A stretch of DNA of 64,000 nt, from the NCBI RefSeq assembly GCF_027924525.1, contig NZ_AP027040.1, positions 1,116,001-1,180,000 of the forward strand, given 5' to 3'. The notes below the pieces were generated by a model. That model saw only the letters and a program-made list of their open reading frames with translations. It was not told the DNA's origin and made no database searches. Of this stretch, positions 1-8,787 are shown in pieces. The number at the start of each line of letters is the position of its first letter. Position 1 is the first letter of the stretch. The DNA is from Aurantimicrobium sp. INA4 (lineage in GTDB: Bacteria > Actinomycetota > Actinomycetes > Actinomycetales > Microbacteriaceae). The position numbers and the translations under genes are program-made.

Positions 1-476
1 TCAAAACTGGTTGAACCCGAACCAATAATCACACCGGCTTGCAATGCAACCGTGGGAACACCTGATTCGAGGAGTATTTCTCCCACCTCGGCACGCGAGC
101 GCAGGTGCTTAGACAGCTCACCTTTGGAGGGGTGTAATCCACCCAAGTAAACAATTCTCTTGACGCCACACTCTTTGGCTGCGCGAGCAACGTTGTGTGC
201 TCCGGTGATTTCTTTCGACTCAAAATCACCTTTCTCCCCCATGGCATGAACCAGGTAATAGAGAACGTCAATGTTCTTGCATGCTTCGGAGACAATCTCA
301 GCATCAAGAAGGTTGCCTTCAACAATGTCTACCTGTGAGCGCCAGGGAACATCTTTGAGTTTGTCGGCATTACGCACCAGAACACGAACAGTGAAACCTG
401 CCTCGAGGAGCCTGGGAACCAAACGTCCACCGATGTATCCGGTTGCCCCGGTAACGAGCGCGCGTTTTTTTGCCAT
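1..476 (-). CDS. NAD(P)H-binding SDR/NmrA-like protein, partial (C-terminus beyond the window)
   Basis: Only the first 158 residues or so lie in the window; the gene runs off the left edge. The protein starts MAKKRALVTGATGYIGGRLV, with the Rossmann dinucleotide-binding motif GATGYIGG at about residues 9-16. A later YLVHAMG stretch and a conserved KRIVYLGGLHP segment fit the atypical SDR (NmrA/complex I NDUFA9-like) class. The ATG at 476 is the first start that includes the beta-strand ahead of the glycine motif. Members of this group use NAD(P)H to reduce or sense small substrates, but the substrate cannot be told from the fragment. It is divergently transcribed from the secreted nuclease gene to the right. 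Confidence 0.8.
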   Translation of the reverse strand, partial: MAKKRALVTGATGYIGGRLVPRLLEAGFTVRVLVRNADKLKDVPWRSQVDIVEGNLLDAEIVSEACKNIDVLYYLVHAMGEKGDFESKEITGAHNVARAAKECGVKRIVYLGGLHPSKGELSKHLRSRAEVGEILLESGVPTVALQAGVIIGSGSTSF

Positions 477-528
477 GTGCTGACTCTACGCCTGAGTGTT
501 GGTACCGTCATAGAGGGAGGGAGTGCGC

Positions 529-1518
529 GTGCAGAAGAACAAACGTATCTGGCTTGTCATTGGCCTCGTTTGCCTGTTTGTTTTAGTCGTGGGCTCCATT
601 GCTTCCTCAGTCAATGCTGTTCGTTCGATGCAAACGGCGGTCACGGTTGATTCCCTGGAGCAAGCATTAGAAGCAAGCCCCACTCCAGTTGGCATTTCGG
701 TTCCCACAGAAACTCCCACACCACCAGCAACCGCCATTCCTGAACTGACTCAGTCTGCTTCGGCTACCACGTCAGTTTTTGTCGCGATGCTTGCTGAACT
801 TCCTCAAGACGATTCACCCGGTTCACACACCGGATATGACCGCGATTACTTCAATGCCTGGATTGATGCTGATGGAGATGGCTGCAACACCCGTGCTGAA
901 GTGTTGCTGATGGAGTCACAAACAACTGTCTCTACCCGCGGGCGCTGCACCGTCACCACTGGTTCTTGGGTCTCGGTATATGACGGAGCTATGTTGACCG
1001 ATGCAAGCCGTCTCGACATTGACCATTTCGTGCCACTGAATGAGGCCTGGGTCTCTGGCGCCTATGCCTGGGATAGCGCTACTAGGGTCCAATTTGGTAA
1101 TGACTTGGGCTACGGTCCTTCACTGGTTGCTGTGACAGCGAGTTCCAACAGATCAAAAAGTGATCAAGATCCCGCGAGATGGATGCCGCCGGCACGAGGA
1201 TACTTTTGTGATTATGCCGCCACTTGGGTTGCAGTGAAGTGGCGCTGGAGTTTGAGCGTGGACTCCCTAGAACGCATGGCATTGCAATCCGTTTTGAACG
1301 AGTGCACCTCTGTCTCCGTTGAGGTTCCACAGAAAGCCACCGTTGCGGCAGGTGCTGCCCCTGAGCCGGTTGCGCCAGTCTCAGACGGTGTCCTTGACCC
1401 GAATTATGGAACCTGCTCTCTCGCACAAGCAAACGGCGCAGGTCCCTATGTCCAGGGCGTTGACCCCGAATATGAGTGGTATCGCGATAGGGACAAAGAC
1501 GGCGTGGTCTGCGAGTAG
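529..1518 (+). CDS. Secreted HNH-family nuclease (DUF1524-like) with C-terminal Excalibur domain
   Basis: An N-terminal hydrophobic helix (about residues 8-28) predicts export or a membrane anchor. A Thr/Pro-rich linker follows, then a GmrSD C-terminal/DUF1524-type HNH region containing LDIDHFVPLNEAW, the His-containing catalytic strand, and NRSKSDQDPARW. The last 40 residues form an Excalibur domain ending DRDKDGVVCE, a calcium-loop-like motif. This architecture is common in actinobacterial extracellular DNases, probably used to degrade environmental DNA for nutrients. Two GTG starts are possible. The one at 529 lies 8 nt after GGGAGG and is preferred; the one at 523 is only 2 nt from it. 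The gene ends in a strong hairpin terminator. Confidence 0.82.
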   Translation: MQKNKRIWLVIGLVCLFVLVVGSIASSVNAVRSMQTAVTVDSLEQALEASPTPVGISVPTETPTPPATAIPELTQSASATTSVFVAMLAELPQDDSPGSHTGYDRDYFNAWIDADGDGCNTRAEVLLMESQTTVSTRGRCTVTTGSWVSVYDGAMLTDASRLDIDHFVPLNEAWVSGAYAWDSATRVQFGNDLGYGPSLVAVTASSNRSKSDQDPARWMPPARGYFCDYAATWVAVKWRWSLSVDSLERMALQSVLNECTSVSVEVPQKATVAAGAAPEPVAPVSDGVLDPNYGTCSLAQANGAGPYVQGVDPEYEWYRDRDKDGVVCE

Positions 1519-1524
1519 ACAAGA

Positions 1525-1558
1525 AAAGAGCCCGACCTCTATCGAGGTCGAGCTCTTT
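1525..1558. terminator. Bidirectional hairpin terminator
   Basis: The arms AAAGAGCCCGACCTC and GAGGTCGAGCTCTTT flank a 4-nt loop, with one bulge. The hairpin sits between the stop of the nuclease gene (+) and the stop of the small Cys/Gly peptide gene (-), so it can serve both. The outer A/T pairs supply short U-tracts on either strand. Confidence 0.75.
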
Positions 1559-1573
1559 GCGCTGTGTTGATGC

Positions 1574-1672
1574 TTACTTGCCGCCGCAGCACGCGCCGCC
1601 GCAGCAGCCGCCCTCTTCGCCGCCACCTAAGGTTGCGGAAGGGGTCTCAAGCTTGATGTTCGCGGTTGCCAT
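1574..1672 (-). CDS. Small Cys/Gly-rich peptide, 32 aa, unknown function
   Basis: This short gene has an excellent ribosome-binding site, AAAGGAG, 5 nt before ATG at 1672. It encodes 32 residues. The first half, MATANIKLETPSATLGGGEE, is polar and lacks cysteine. The tail is GGCCGGACCGGK, with two vicinal Cys pairs among glycines. No signal peptide is visible. It lies 127 nt downstream of the SMR transporter gene on the same strand and ends just before a strong hairpin. Vicinal cysteines could bind a metal or be modified, and the split into a polar leader and a Cys/Gly core resembles a peptide precursor, but no modifying enzyme is nearby. I do not recognise the family. The open frame, Shine-Dalgarno and terminator make it credible as a real gene. 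Confidence 0.62.
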   Translation of the reverse strand: MATANIKLETPSATLGGGEEGGCCGGACCGGK

Positions 1673-1798
1673 ATGGTCTCCTTTGTTGAAGGGCGACCGT
1701 CGGGGCTATCGAGCCTGACCGGTCGAGGTCTGTATTAAGTGTGCGCCTGTTTTGCTGTCAGGTCAATGTGGGAGCGGGGCATGTCGCCCAGAGCTTAA

Positions 1799-2131
1799 TT
1801 AGCTGTGAGAACTTCCCATTTCCAACATGACCACTCCGACGATGATGAGTGCAAGTCCAATGAAACCCCAGACGTTGATGGTTTCCTTGAAGAGGAAGAT
1901 TCCCATGATGGCAACAAGAGCAGTGCCACATCCTGCCCAGATACCGTATGCCACACCCATGCTGAGACCTTTTGAGAGCCCTAAACCCAGCGCAGTAAAT
2001 GCGCCCAGGTATCCCACAATCACGAAAATGGTGGGCACAAGCTTGGTAAAGCCGTCACTCATTTTCAGTGAAATAGTCCCGATAACTTCACTGACGATAG
2101 CCACGGCTAGCAAAAGATACGCAACAACCAT
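1799..2131 (-). CDS. SMR-family small multidrug/guanidinium-type exporter
   Basis: The 110-residue protein has four predicted membrane helices. The essential membrane-embedded glutamate of EmrE/SugE/QacE proteins is present (AIVSEVIGTISLKMSDGF, about residue 15). It also has the GVAYGIWAGCG helix-3 signature and FKETINVWGFIGLALI in helix 4. SMR proteins are proton antiporters for quaternary ammonium compounds, guanidinium or polyamines; the subtype cannot be fixed by eye. The start lies 9 nt after the stop of the IclR regulator, so the two are probably co-transcribed. That would make the transporter a possible target of the same regulation as the hut genes. Confidence 0.9.
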   Translation of the reverse strand: MVVAYLLLAVAIVSEVIGTISLKMSDGFTKLVPTIFVIVGYLGAFTALGLGLSKGLSMGVAYGIWAGCGTALVAIMGIFLFKETINVWGFIGLALIIVGVVMLEMGSSHS

Positions 2132-2140
2132 GTGTGTAGC

Positions 2141-2926
2141 TTAACTCGCTCCGTGGATACGGCGGCTCAGTTCCTGTGCTGTTGTCTTGATTTCGGGAAG
2201 GAGATGTTGAACTCGCAACTGGAGTTCTTCCTCCGTTGCGGAAACAGGAACGGGATAGGTCACCGCTATCGCTGCTGCTGGCCAGCCGAGGTGGTCTTTG
2301 ACCACAACACCTACAGAGGCAAGACCATCAGTGATTTCGCTGCGTTCAGTGGAATAGCCCTGTTGAGCCGCCTGTGTCACCAGCGCTTTGAGTTCACGAT
2401 AACTTTGCGGTCCGGCCAACCCCAATTCTTCTCGTTGGGTAAACACCACTGGATCTGAGTAGAGCGCTCGTAATTGTGCGGGTGGTAAGGCCGTAAGCAA
2501 AGCACGGCCAGACGCCGTGAGGTGCGCAGGAAGTCTCACTCCCACGTCTGTAATGAGTGAGGGTCGTCTGGCAGCGCGCTCCTCAACGACATAGAGAACA
2601 TCGGTTCCGTGCAGAACAGCCAGGTGAGCTGACTCTCCGATGTGGTCGACCAGTTTGGCCAGCAGTGGTGCACCAAGTCGCGTCAACGGTTGTTGCCTCG
2701 AGTAGGAAGAGGAGAGCTCAAAGGCGGCTGGCCCTAAACCATAACGGCGCTCTTCTGGGATGTGCAGAGCAAATCCACGCTCGGTGAGAACGGTCAAGAT
2801 TTGATACACAGAAGATCGCGGCAAAGATAATGCTGTTGCAATAGTTTGTGCGGGAACGGGTCCTCGCTGGTGGGCAAGAAACTCCAAAATACGCAGGGTC
2901 GAATCGGCTGCGGGAACTTTACTCAC
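2141..2926 (-). CDS. IclR-family transcriptional regulator, candidate hut regulator
   Basis: The protein has 261 residues from a GTG start at 2926 (VSKVPAADSTLRILEFLAH). An upstream ATG at 2962 would add 12 residues that overlap the probable operator, so it is not preferred. The N-terminal winged helix-turn-helix (about residues 5-65) includes LPRSSVYQILTVL. The C-terminal effector domain contains the IclR landmarks HLTASGRALL and GYSTERSEITDGLASVGVVV. The gene is divergent from hutH across 86 bp that hold an inverted repeat. Adjacency suggests it senses histidine, urocanate or a related metabolite and controls the hut genes; this is inferred from position only. Confidence 0.87.
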   Translation of the reverse strand: MSKVPAADSTLRILEFLAHQRGPVPAQTIATALSLPRSSVYQILTVLTERGFALHIPEERRYGLGPAAFELSSSYSRQQPLTRLGAPLLAKLVDHIGESAHLAVLHGTDVLYVVEERAARRPSLITDVGVRLPAHLTASGRALLTALPPAQLRALYSDPVVFTQREELGLAGPQSYRELKALVTQAAQQGYSTERSEITDGLASVGVVVKDHLGWPAAAIAVTYPVPVSATEEELQLRVQHLLPEIKTTAQELSRRIHGAS

Positions 2927-2942
2927 GACCCCAGTATGCCTT

Positions 2943-2960
2943 GTCTGTAATATCAGACAC
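2943..2960. promoter_or_regulatory. Candidate IclR operator between the regulator and hutH
   Basis: The arms TGTCTG and CAGACA are separated by a 6-nt A/T core (TAATAT). Matching outer bases CCTTG and CAAGG extend the symmetry if a 2-nt offset is allowed. It is the only obvious dyad in the 86-bp divergent gap between the IclR regulator and hutH, where an autoregulatory and hut-controlling operator would be expected. Binding is not shown. Confidence 0.45.
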
Positions 2961-3012
2961 AAGGGGTGTTTTTGCCGTATTTATCGCAATCTTTTCAGTG
3001 TGAAATCAGTAC

Positions 3013-4557
3013 ATGAGTTCTGTAACTGTGGGCACTGGTGCCGTATCCATTGACGATGTCGTTGCTGTTGCGCGGTATGACGCACACATTGTGCTCGATG
3101 AAAAAGCACTTGAAGAGGTAGCACGATCTCGCGCCGTCATCGATGCACTGGCTTCAGACCCCAACCCGCACTATGGCATCTCTACCGGTTTCGGCGCACT
3201 GGCAACAACCTTTATTGAGTCCGACCGCCGAGCACAACTCCAGGCCTCACTCGTGCGCTCTCATGCGGCAGGCTCTGGGGAGGAAGTAGAGCGTGAAGTT
3301 ATTCGCGCACTGATGCTCTTGCGTTTGTCGACTCTGATGACCGGCCGCACCGGCGTTCGCCCCATCGTTGCTCAAACCTATGCGGCCCTCATTAACGCCG
3401 GAATTACTCCCGTGGTTCGCGAATACGGTTCCCTGGGGTGCTCTGGTGATCTTGCTCCACTGTCCCACTGTGCTTTAGCAACCATGGGTGAAGGTGATGT
3501 GCGCAACGCTGAGGGCATTCTGATGCCCGCATCCCAAGCTCTCTCAGAGGCAGGAATCACTCCCCTCAAGCTGGAAGAGAAAGAAGGCTTAGCCCTCATC
3601 AATGGCACGGATGGCATGCTCGGCATGCTGGCACTGGCCATTACAGATCTCAAGATGCTGATGACCGCTGTGGATGTTTCTGCAGCGATGAGCATCGAAG
3701 GATTGATGGGAACTGACAAGGTCTTTGCCGCAGATTTGCACGCCCTGCGCCCTCAGGTTGGCCAAGGACAATCAGCAACCAACCTGCGCAATATCTTGGC
3801 TGACTCACCCATCGTGCACTCGCATGCAGGGCCTGAAGATGGTCGAGTGCAGGATGCCTATTCACTGCGGTGCTCGCCCCAAGTTCACGGTGGAGCTCGG
3901 GACACCATCGCTCACGCAGAACTCGTAGCCAACCGAGAACTCGCCTCTGCAGTAGACAACCCCGTGCTGACAGTTGATGGCCGTGTGGAAAGCAACGGTA
4001 ACTTCCACGGTGCACCGGTTGCCTATGTATTGGACTTCCTTGCCATCGTCGCTGCTGATGTTGCGTCGATGAGTGAGCGCCGTACCGACCGCTTCCTCGA
4101 TCGCTCACGTAACCAAGGACTGCCTCCCTTCCTCGCTCACGAAGTGGGTGTGGACTCAGGCCTCATGATTGCTCAATACACGGCTGCTGGTTTGGTTTCA
4201 GAAATGAAGAGGTTGGCAGTTCCCGCCTCGGCGGACTCCATCCCCTCCAGCGCCATGCAGGAAGACCACGTCTCAATGGGGTGGCATGCCGGACGCAAAC
4301 TTCGTAAAGCAGTTGATGCCCTCTCACGCGTCATTGGTATTGAACTAATGACGGCCTCACGCGGTATTGACCTGCGTGCTCCGTTGCAACCTAGTCCCGT
4401 TACCGGCGCTGTGATCGCTGAACTACGCAAGAACGGTGTTGCTGGCCCCGGTGCAGACCGTTTCCTCTCCCCCGAAATTGAAACTGCTGCCGAGCTCACT
4501 CTTTCTGGCCGTGTCACAGCTGTAGCTCAGGCTGCCGCAACTACCCCACTGATCTGA
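3013..4557 (+). CDS. hutH: Histidine ammonia-lyase
   Basis: This 514-residue protein, of usual family length, removes ammonia from L-histidine to give trans-urocanate, the first step of histidine degradation. The MIO prosthetic-group region reads [14 protein letters not shown], so the cyclising tripeptide is Cys143-Ser144-Gly145. Most bacteria have Ala-Ser-Gly; to my knowledge Cys occurs in Streptomyces-type enzymes. The tyrosine loop [11 protein letters not shown] (Tyr54) is intact. The ATG at 3013 has no clear Shine-Dalgarno, but the protein N-terminus aligns with the family. It opens the hutH-hutU-hutI run on the plus strand, with only a 29-nt gap to hutU, and is divergent from an IclR regulator. 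Confidence 0.97.
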   Translation: MSSVTVGTGAVSIDDVVAVARYDAHIVLDEKALEEVARSRAVIDALASDPNPHYGISTGFGALATTFIESDRRAQLQASLVRSHAAGSGEEVEREVIRALMLLRLSTLMTGRTGVRPIVAQTYAALINAGITPVVREYGSLGCSGDLAPLSHCALATMGEGDVRNAEGILMPASQALSEAGITPLKLEEKEGLALINGTDGMLGMLALAITDLKMLMTAVDVSAAMSIEGLMGTDKVFAADLHALRPQVGQGQSATNLRNILADSPIVHSHAGPEDGRVQDAYSLRCSPQVHGGARDTIAHAELVANRELASAVDNPVLTVDGRVESNGNFHGAPVAYVLDFLAIVAADVASMSERRTDRFLDRSRNQGLPPFLAHEVGVDSGLMIAQYTAAGLVSEMKRLAVPASADSIPSSAMQEDHVSMGWHAGRKLRKAVDALSRVIGIELMTASRGIDLRAPLQPSPVTGAVIAELRKNGVAGPGADRFLSPEIETAAELTLSGRVTAVAQAAATTPLI

Positions 4558-4586
4558 ACACCATAAATAAGCCCAAGGAGACCCTC

Positions 4587-6245
4587 ATGACCTCAGGACC
4601 ACGCACCGTTCGTGCCGCACGCGGAAACACACTCACCGCCAAAAGCTGGCAGACAGAAGCCCCCATGCGCATGCTCATGAACAACCTTGACCCTGAGGTT
4701 GCTGAACACCCCGAGAAACTTGTTGTGTATGGAGGCACTGGTAAAGCTGCCCGTACCTGGGAAGCATATGACGCCATCGTGCGCACGCTTGAGACACTCG
4801 ACTCTGACGAAACCCTCTTGGTCCAGTCCGGCAAGCCTGTTGGTGTATTCCGCACCAATGAGTGGGCTCCTCGTGTGCTCATTGCCAACTCCAACCTCGT
4901 GGGTGACTGGGCAAACTGGCCAGAATTTCGCCGTCTCGAGGCCGAAGGCCTCACCATGTACGGCCAGATGACCGCAGGTTCCTGGATCTACATCGGAACC
5001 CAAGGAATTTTGCAAGGAACCTACGAAACATTCGGTGCTGTTGCTCGTCAACACTTCGGTGGAACTCTCGCTGGAACTCTCACCCTGACCGGTGGCTGCG
5101 GTGGCATGGGTGGCGCACAGCCCCTGGCCGTCACCATGAATGACGGTGTTGTGCTCATCGTGGACGTGGACGCTACCCGTCTCCAGCGTCGTGTTGAACA
5201 CGGTTACCTCGATGAGATGACCCATGACCTCGATGATGCGATTGCTCGTGTTCTGGCAGCTAAGGAATCCAAGACTCCCTTGTCTGTAGGAATTGTTGGC
5301 AATGCAGCTGATGTCTTCACTGAGTTACTGGAGCGCAAAGTTCCTATCGACATCGTGACGGACCAAACAAGTGCACACGACCCCCTCTCTTACCTTCCTG
5401 AAGGTGTCTCGGTTGAGGAATGGCACAAGAAGGCAGAACAGGATGCTGCGTGGTTCACTGAGCACTCCCGTGCTGCAATGGCGAAGCAGGTCAAAGCCAT
5501 GGTTGAGTTCCAGGATGCTGGAGCCATTGTCTTCGACTACGGAAACTCGATTCGTGCCGAAGCCAAGCTCGGTGGTTATGACCGCGCATTTGACTTCCCC
5601 GGCTTCGTGCCCGCCTATATTCGTCCACTCTTTTGTGAGGGTAACGGTCCATTCCGCTGGGCAGCTCTCTCCGGAGACCCAGAAGACATTGCCAAGACCG
5701 ACAAAGCCATCATGGAACTCTTCCCCGAGAATGAGCACCTCAAGCGATGGATCACTAAGGCAGGCGAAAAGGTTCACTTCGAAGGTTTGCCTGCGCGCAT
5801 TTGTTGGTTGGGCTACAAAGAACGCCACCTGGCAGGCCTGAAGTTCAATGAGATGGTCGCCTCTGGTGAGCTCTCCGCACCGATCGTGATTGGTCGGGAC
5901 CACCTCGACTCAGGTTCGGTTGCTTCCCCCTACCGCGAAACCGAAGCCATGAAAGATGGCTCGGATGCTATCGCTGACTGGCCTTTGCTTAACGCCCTGC
6001 TCAACACAGCATCCGGTGCAACCTGGGTTTCTTTGCACCACGGCGGTGGTGTTGGTATTGGCCGGTCCATCCACTGTGGTCAGGTCACTGTTGCCGATGG
6101 AACCGAACTGGCGGCCCAGAAACTCGAACGCGTTCTCACCAATGACCCCGGTACTGGTGTCATGCGTCACGTTGATGCTGGTTACGAGCGTGCCGAAGAG
6201 CTCGCTCGTGAGCGTGGTCTGCGTGTTCCAATGTGGGAAAACTAA
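4587..6245 (+). CDS. hutU: Urocanate hydratase (urocanase)
   Basis: The 552-residue enzyme converts urocanate to 4-imidazolone-5-propionate with tightly bound NAD+. It contains the glycine-rich NAD region [16 protein letters not shown] and the urocanase signature region [17 protein letters not shown], where the usual Gln after Phe is Glu. It also has [20 protein letters not shown] near the C-terminus. Length and content are full. An AAGGAG ribosome-binding site precedes ATG at 4587. It is co-oriented with hutH (29-nt gap) and hutI (21-nt gap), indicating one operon. Confidence 0.98.
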   Translation: MTSGPRTVRAARGNTLTAKSWQTEAPMRMLMNNLDPEVAEHPEKLVVYGGTGKAARTWEAYDAIVRTLETLDSDETLLVQSGKPVGVFRTNEWAPRVLIANSNLVGDWANWPEFRRLEAEGLTMYGQMTAGSWIYIGTQGILQGTYETFGAVARQHFGGTLAGTLTLTGGCGGMGGAQPLAVTMNDGVVLIVDVDATRLQRRVEHGYLDEMTHDLDDAIARVLAAKESKTPLSVGIVGNAADVFTELLERKVPIDIVTDQTSAHDPLSYLPEGVSVEEWHKKAEQDAAWFTEHSRAAMAKQVKAMVEFQDAGAIVFDYGNSIRAEAKLGGYDRAFDFPGFVPAYIRPLFCEGNGPFRWAALSGDPEDIAKTDKAIMELFPENEHLKRWITKAGEKVHFEGLPARICWLGYKERHLAGLKFNEMVASGELSAPIVIGRDHLDSGSVASPYRETEAMKDGSDAIADWPLLNALLNTASGATWVSLHHGGGVGIGRSIHCGQVTVADGTELAAQKLERVLTNDPGTGVMRHVDAGYERAEELARERGLRVPMWEN

Positions 6246-6266
6246 CAGGTAAGTAAGCTCACCATC

Positions 6267-7472
6267 ATGTCTCGCACGCTATTCACCAACATCGGTTTGC
6301 TCGTGACGAACAATCCGAAAGAAGCGGCACGTGCCGGTGGAACGGACTCCCCTACTGGCGAGATCCGTGACGCCGCCATGATTGTTGACAACGGTGTGGT
6401 GGCGTGGGTCGGCAAAGCAGCAGATGCCGAAACCGGTGGCGGTTTCGACATTGACGCTGTGGTCAATGTGCATGGAAACACGCTCATTCCAGGGTTTGTT
6501 GATTCTCACTCTCACCTCGTTTTTGCCGGGGATCGCTCTGCAGAGTTTGCTTCACGCATGGAAGGAACACCATATGCCGCAGGCGGCATACGTTCAACCG
6601 TTGCGGCAACACGTGCTGCCTCCGAAGAGAGTTTGCGCGAGCACGTTGCTTCGCTGGTCAAAGAAATGCACTCTCAGGGCACCACGACCATCGAAATCAA
6701 GTCAGGATACGGACTAGACGTTGCAACCGAAGAACGATTGGTGCGCCTGGCCAGAGAAGTCACCGAGGAAGTGACCTTTTTAGGTGCGCATGTGGTTCCT
6801 GCAGAGTTTGCCGACTCCCGTGATGACTATGTTGAGCTCGTGACGGGCGAAATGCTTGCAGCGTGTGCACCATATTCCAAGTGGATTGATGTTTTTTGTG
6901 AAAAAGGTGCTTTCACGGTGGAGGAAACCAGGCGTATCTTGACTGCCGGAATAGCCGCAGGACTCCAACCTCGCGTGCACGCGTCACAACTTGGCCCCGG
7001 CGAAGGTGTTGCCTTGGCCGTTGAGCTAGGTGCTGCTTCTGTGGATCACTGCACCTATCTCACTGAGGAAGATATCTCAGCCCTGGCAGGTTCCAGCACA
7101 GTTGCCACTTTGCTTCCTGGTGTGGAATTCTCTACCAAACAGCCCTACCCTTCTGGTCGTGCACTCATTGATGCGGGTGTGACAGTTGCTCTATCCACAG
7201 ACTGCAACCCAGGATCTAGCTTCACTTCTTCTATGCCGTTTTGTATTGCTATAGCGGTGCGGGAAATGGGCATGAGCCCAGCAGAAGCCCTCTGGGCCTC
7301 CACAGCCGGAGGAGCACAGGCTCTGCGTCGGAATGATGTGGGCAGCCTCTCGGTCGGAATGCGCGCAGACATTGCCGAGATCAATGCACCCAGCTACATT
7401 CACCTTGCCTATCGTCCCGGTGTCCCCCTGATTGGCCGGGTGTGGAAAGACGGAGAACTTATCGCTGGCTAA
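6267..7472 (+). CDS. hutI: Imidazolonepropionase
   Basis: The 401-residue amidohydrolase opens the imidazolone ring to N-formimidoyl-L-glutamate, the third step of histidine degradation. The metal-binding [12 protein letters not shown] motif gives His81 and His83. [16 protein letters not shown], the [19 protein letters not shown] region and [17 protein letters not shown], which carries the catalytic/metal Asp, are in place. It ends the plus-strand operon and overlaps the convergent hutG gene by 14 nt at their 3' ends, so read-through transcripts would be antisense to each other. Confidence 0.97.
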   Translation: MSRTLFTNIGLLVTNNPKEAARAGGTDSPTGEIRDAAMIVDNGVVAWVGKAADAETGGGFDIDAVVNVHGNTLIPGFVDSHSHLVFAGDRSAEFASRMEGTPYAAGGIRSTVAATRAASEESLREHVASLVKEMHSQGTTTIEIKSGYGLDVATEERLVRLAREVTEEVTFLGAHVVPAEFADSRDDYVELVTGEMLAACAPYSKWIDVFCEKGAFTVEETRRILTAGIAAGLQPRVHASQLGPGEGVALAVELGAASVDHCTYLTEEDISALAGSSTVATLLPGVEFSTKQPYPSGRALIDAGVTVALSTDCNPGSSFTSSMPFCIAIAVREMGMSPAEALWASTAGGAQALRRNDVGSLSVGMRADIAEINAPSYIHLAYRPGVPLIGRVWKDGELIAG

Positions 7473-8415
7473 CGCCGGCAACTGCCTCCAGAACACACAG
7501 TGCCGCGAGGCGAACAGTTCTGCCGTCTGGCGAATCTGTGGTGGCATCTATTTCGGTCAGGTCCAATGATCGAACCTGAGGGTGAGCCGCAGCGATACGG
7601 GCAACCTGGCGCAGTTCATAGGCACTGATACCGCCGGGAACACTAGCTGGGCAGGCCGGGGCAACAGATCGATCACACACGTCCACATCCAGATCAACAT
7701 GGACTGGACCGCCTGCGGCACCGGCAATAGCGAGTGCCTCGCTCATAATCTCAGCGAGAGGTCGTCGGGCAAGTTCATCACGGTGAATCACCGTGATACC
7801 TAGCTCATGAGCCCTGCGAGCATAGGCAACAGAGTTGGCAAAATCTTGAATGCCGATTTGCACAATGCGTTGAGGATTCAAACCCGCCTCAATCAGTCTG
7901 CGCACGGGTGAGCCATTGCTGACCCCATCACGCAGGTCATAGTGGGCGTCTAAAGTAATCAAACCTGCAGTTGAGAGGTCGCTCCCCCATGCCCCCAGCG
8001 CAGCAGCTACTGTGACGGAGTTATCGCCACCTAGAGCAATGACAAGCTCTGAGGCTTTGGCGGCATCTGCCATCACTGCAATAGTTCGCGCTTCACCTGC
8101 CGGAGAATCAGGGTCGGCAACATTGCCAAAATCTGCCACGGTGAGCTCTTCCAAATTCACAATGTCTGGGTTATTGCGCACACCCTTCTCAGGCAGGCGG
8201 CGATCCTGCATGAGTGCAGGAGAGTAACGAAAAAGTGCAGAACGAATAGCGTCAGGGGTTTCGTGAGCATTAGTTGCGCTCAATGAAGTTTGTGAAGCGG
8301 GAACACCGACTAAGGAAACATCAATCCGAGATCCCGCGGATAATTCAGAAGGGGCTGGCCATCCGCCAGCTCGAGGCCAGAGGGGGTCGTGAGACAAGCC
8401 AGAAGGTTTAGTCAT
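7459..8415 (-). CDS. hutG: Formimidoylglutamase, arginase/agmatinase family
   Basis: This 318-residue ureohydrolase-fold enzyme most likely splits formimidoylglutamate to glutamate and formamide, completing the hut pathway; no HutF or second deformylation gene is nearby. The manganese motifs are DAHYD (156-160) and [10 protein letters not shown] (Asp241/243/245). The usual GGDHS motif is GGDNS (129-133), so one canonical metal-ligand His is Asn132. Start ATG 8415 overlaps the stop of the upstream SdpI-like gene in ATGACTAA, suggesting translational coupling. A longer reading to 8457 would overlap that gene far more and is not preferred. It is convergent with hutI. Confidence 0.88.
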   Translation of the reverse strand: MTKPSGLSHDPLWPRAGGWPAPSELSAGSRIDVSLVGVPASQTSLSATNAHETPDAIRSALFRYSPALMQDRRLPEKGVRNNPDIVNLEELTVADFGNVADPDSPAGEARTIAVMADAAKASELVIALGGDNSVTVAAALGAWGSDLSTAGLITLDAHYDLRDGVSNGSPVRRLIEAGLNPQRIVQIGIQDFANSVAYARRAHELGITVIHRDELARRPLAEIMSEALAIAGAAGGPVHVDLDVDVCDRSVAPACPASVPGGISAYELRQVARIAAAHPQVRSLDLTEIDATTDSPDGRTVRLAALCVLEAVAGVSQR

Positions 8416-8761
8416 TGTCGGCAGCTTTCGCGGCTTTCTGGCCTTGAACACCGGCAAAAATCACACCCACCAGCAATGCTCCCAGTGCGACCTGGACGAG
8501 ATACGTCTGGAATTGCGCGGGCAGGAAAAGGGCAACAATCATCAAGGTTGCATTGGCCAAAGCGGTATCCCGCATGATGGGGTACGCCACCACGTGAGCA
8601 GCCAACCATGTTTTTTCATTCTTACGGGTAGCTTTTGTTCGGATACCCGCCCACGCGTTGGGCCCTACTTTGCCCGATGCGGCTCGAGCAACCACAACAT
8701 AAAGAATCACATCCGCCACTAGCGAAAGTGCAACGACGAGGTACAGAGTGCCGGAATCCAT
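8408..8761 (-). CDS. SdpI-like small membrane protein
   Basis: A 117-residue protein with three predicted membrane helices (about residues 6-25, 54-78 and 84-106). Between helices 1 and 2 it carries the loop PNAWAGIRTKATRKNEKTW, characteristic of the SdpI/YhfL C-terminal domain (PNxxxGIRTxxTxxSexxW). In Bacillus SdpI gives immunity to the SdpC killing peptide, but most actinobacterial homologues have no known role. No killing-peptide gene is next to it. Its stop overlaps the hutG start, so it shares a transcript with hutG. Confidence 0.8.
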   Translation of the reverse strand: MDSGTLYLVVALSLVADVILYVVVARAASGKVGPNAWAGIRTKATRKNEKTWLAAHVVAYPIMRDTALANATLMIVALFLPAQFQTYLVQVALGALLVGVIFAGVQGQKAAKAADND

Positions 8762-8787
8762 AGCTCTAGGCTACTTTGTCTTTACCC

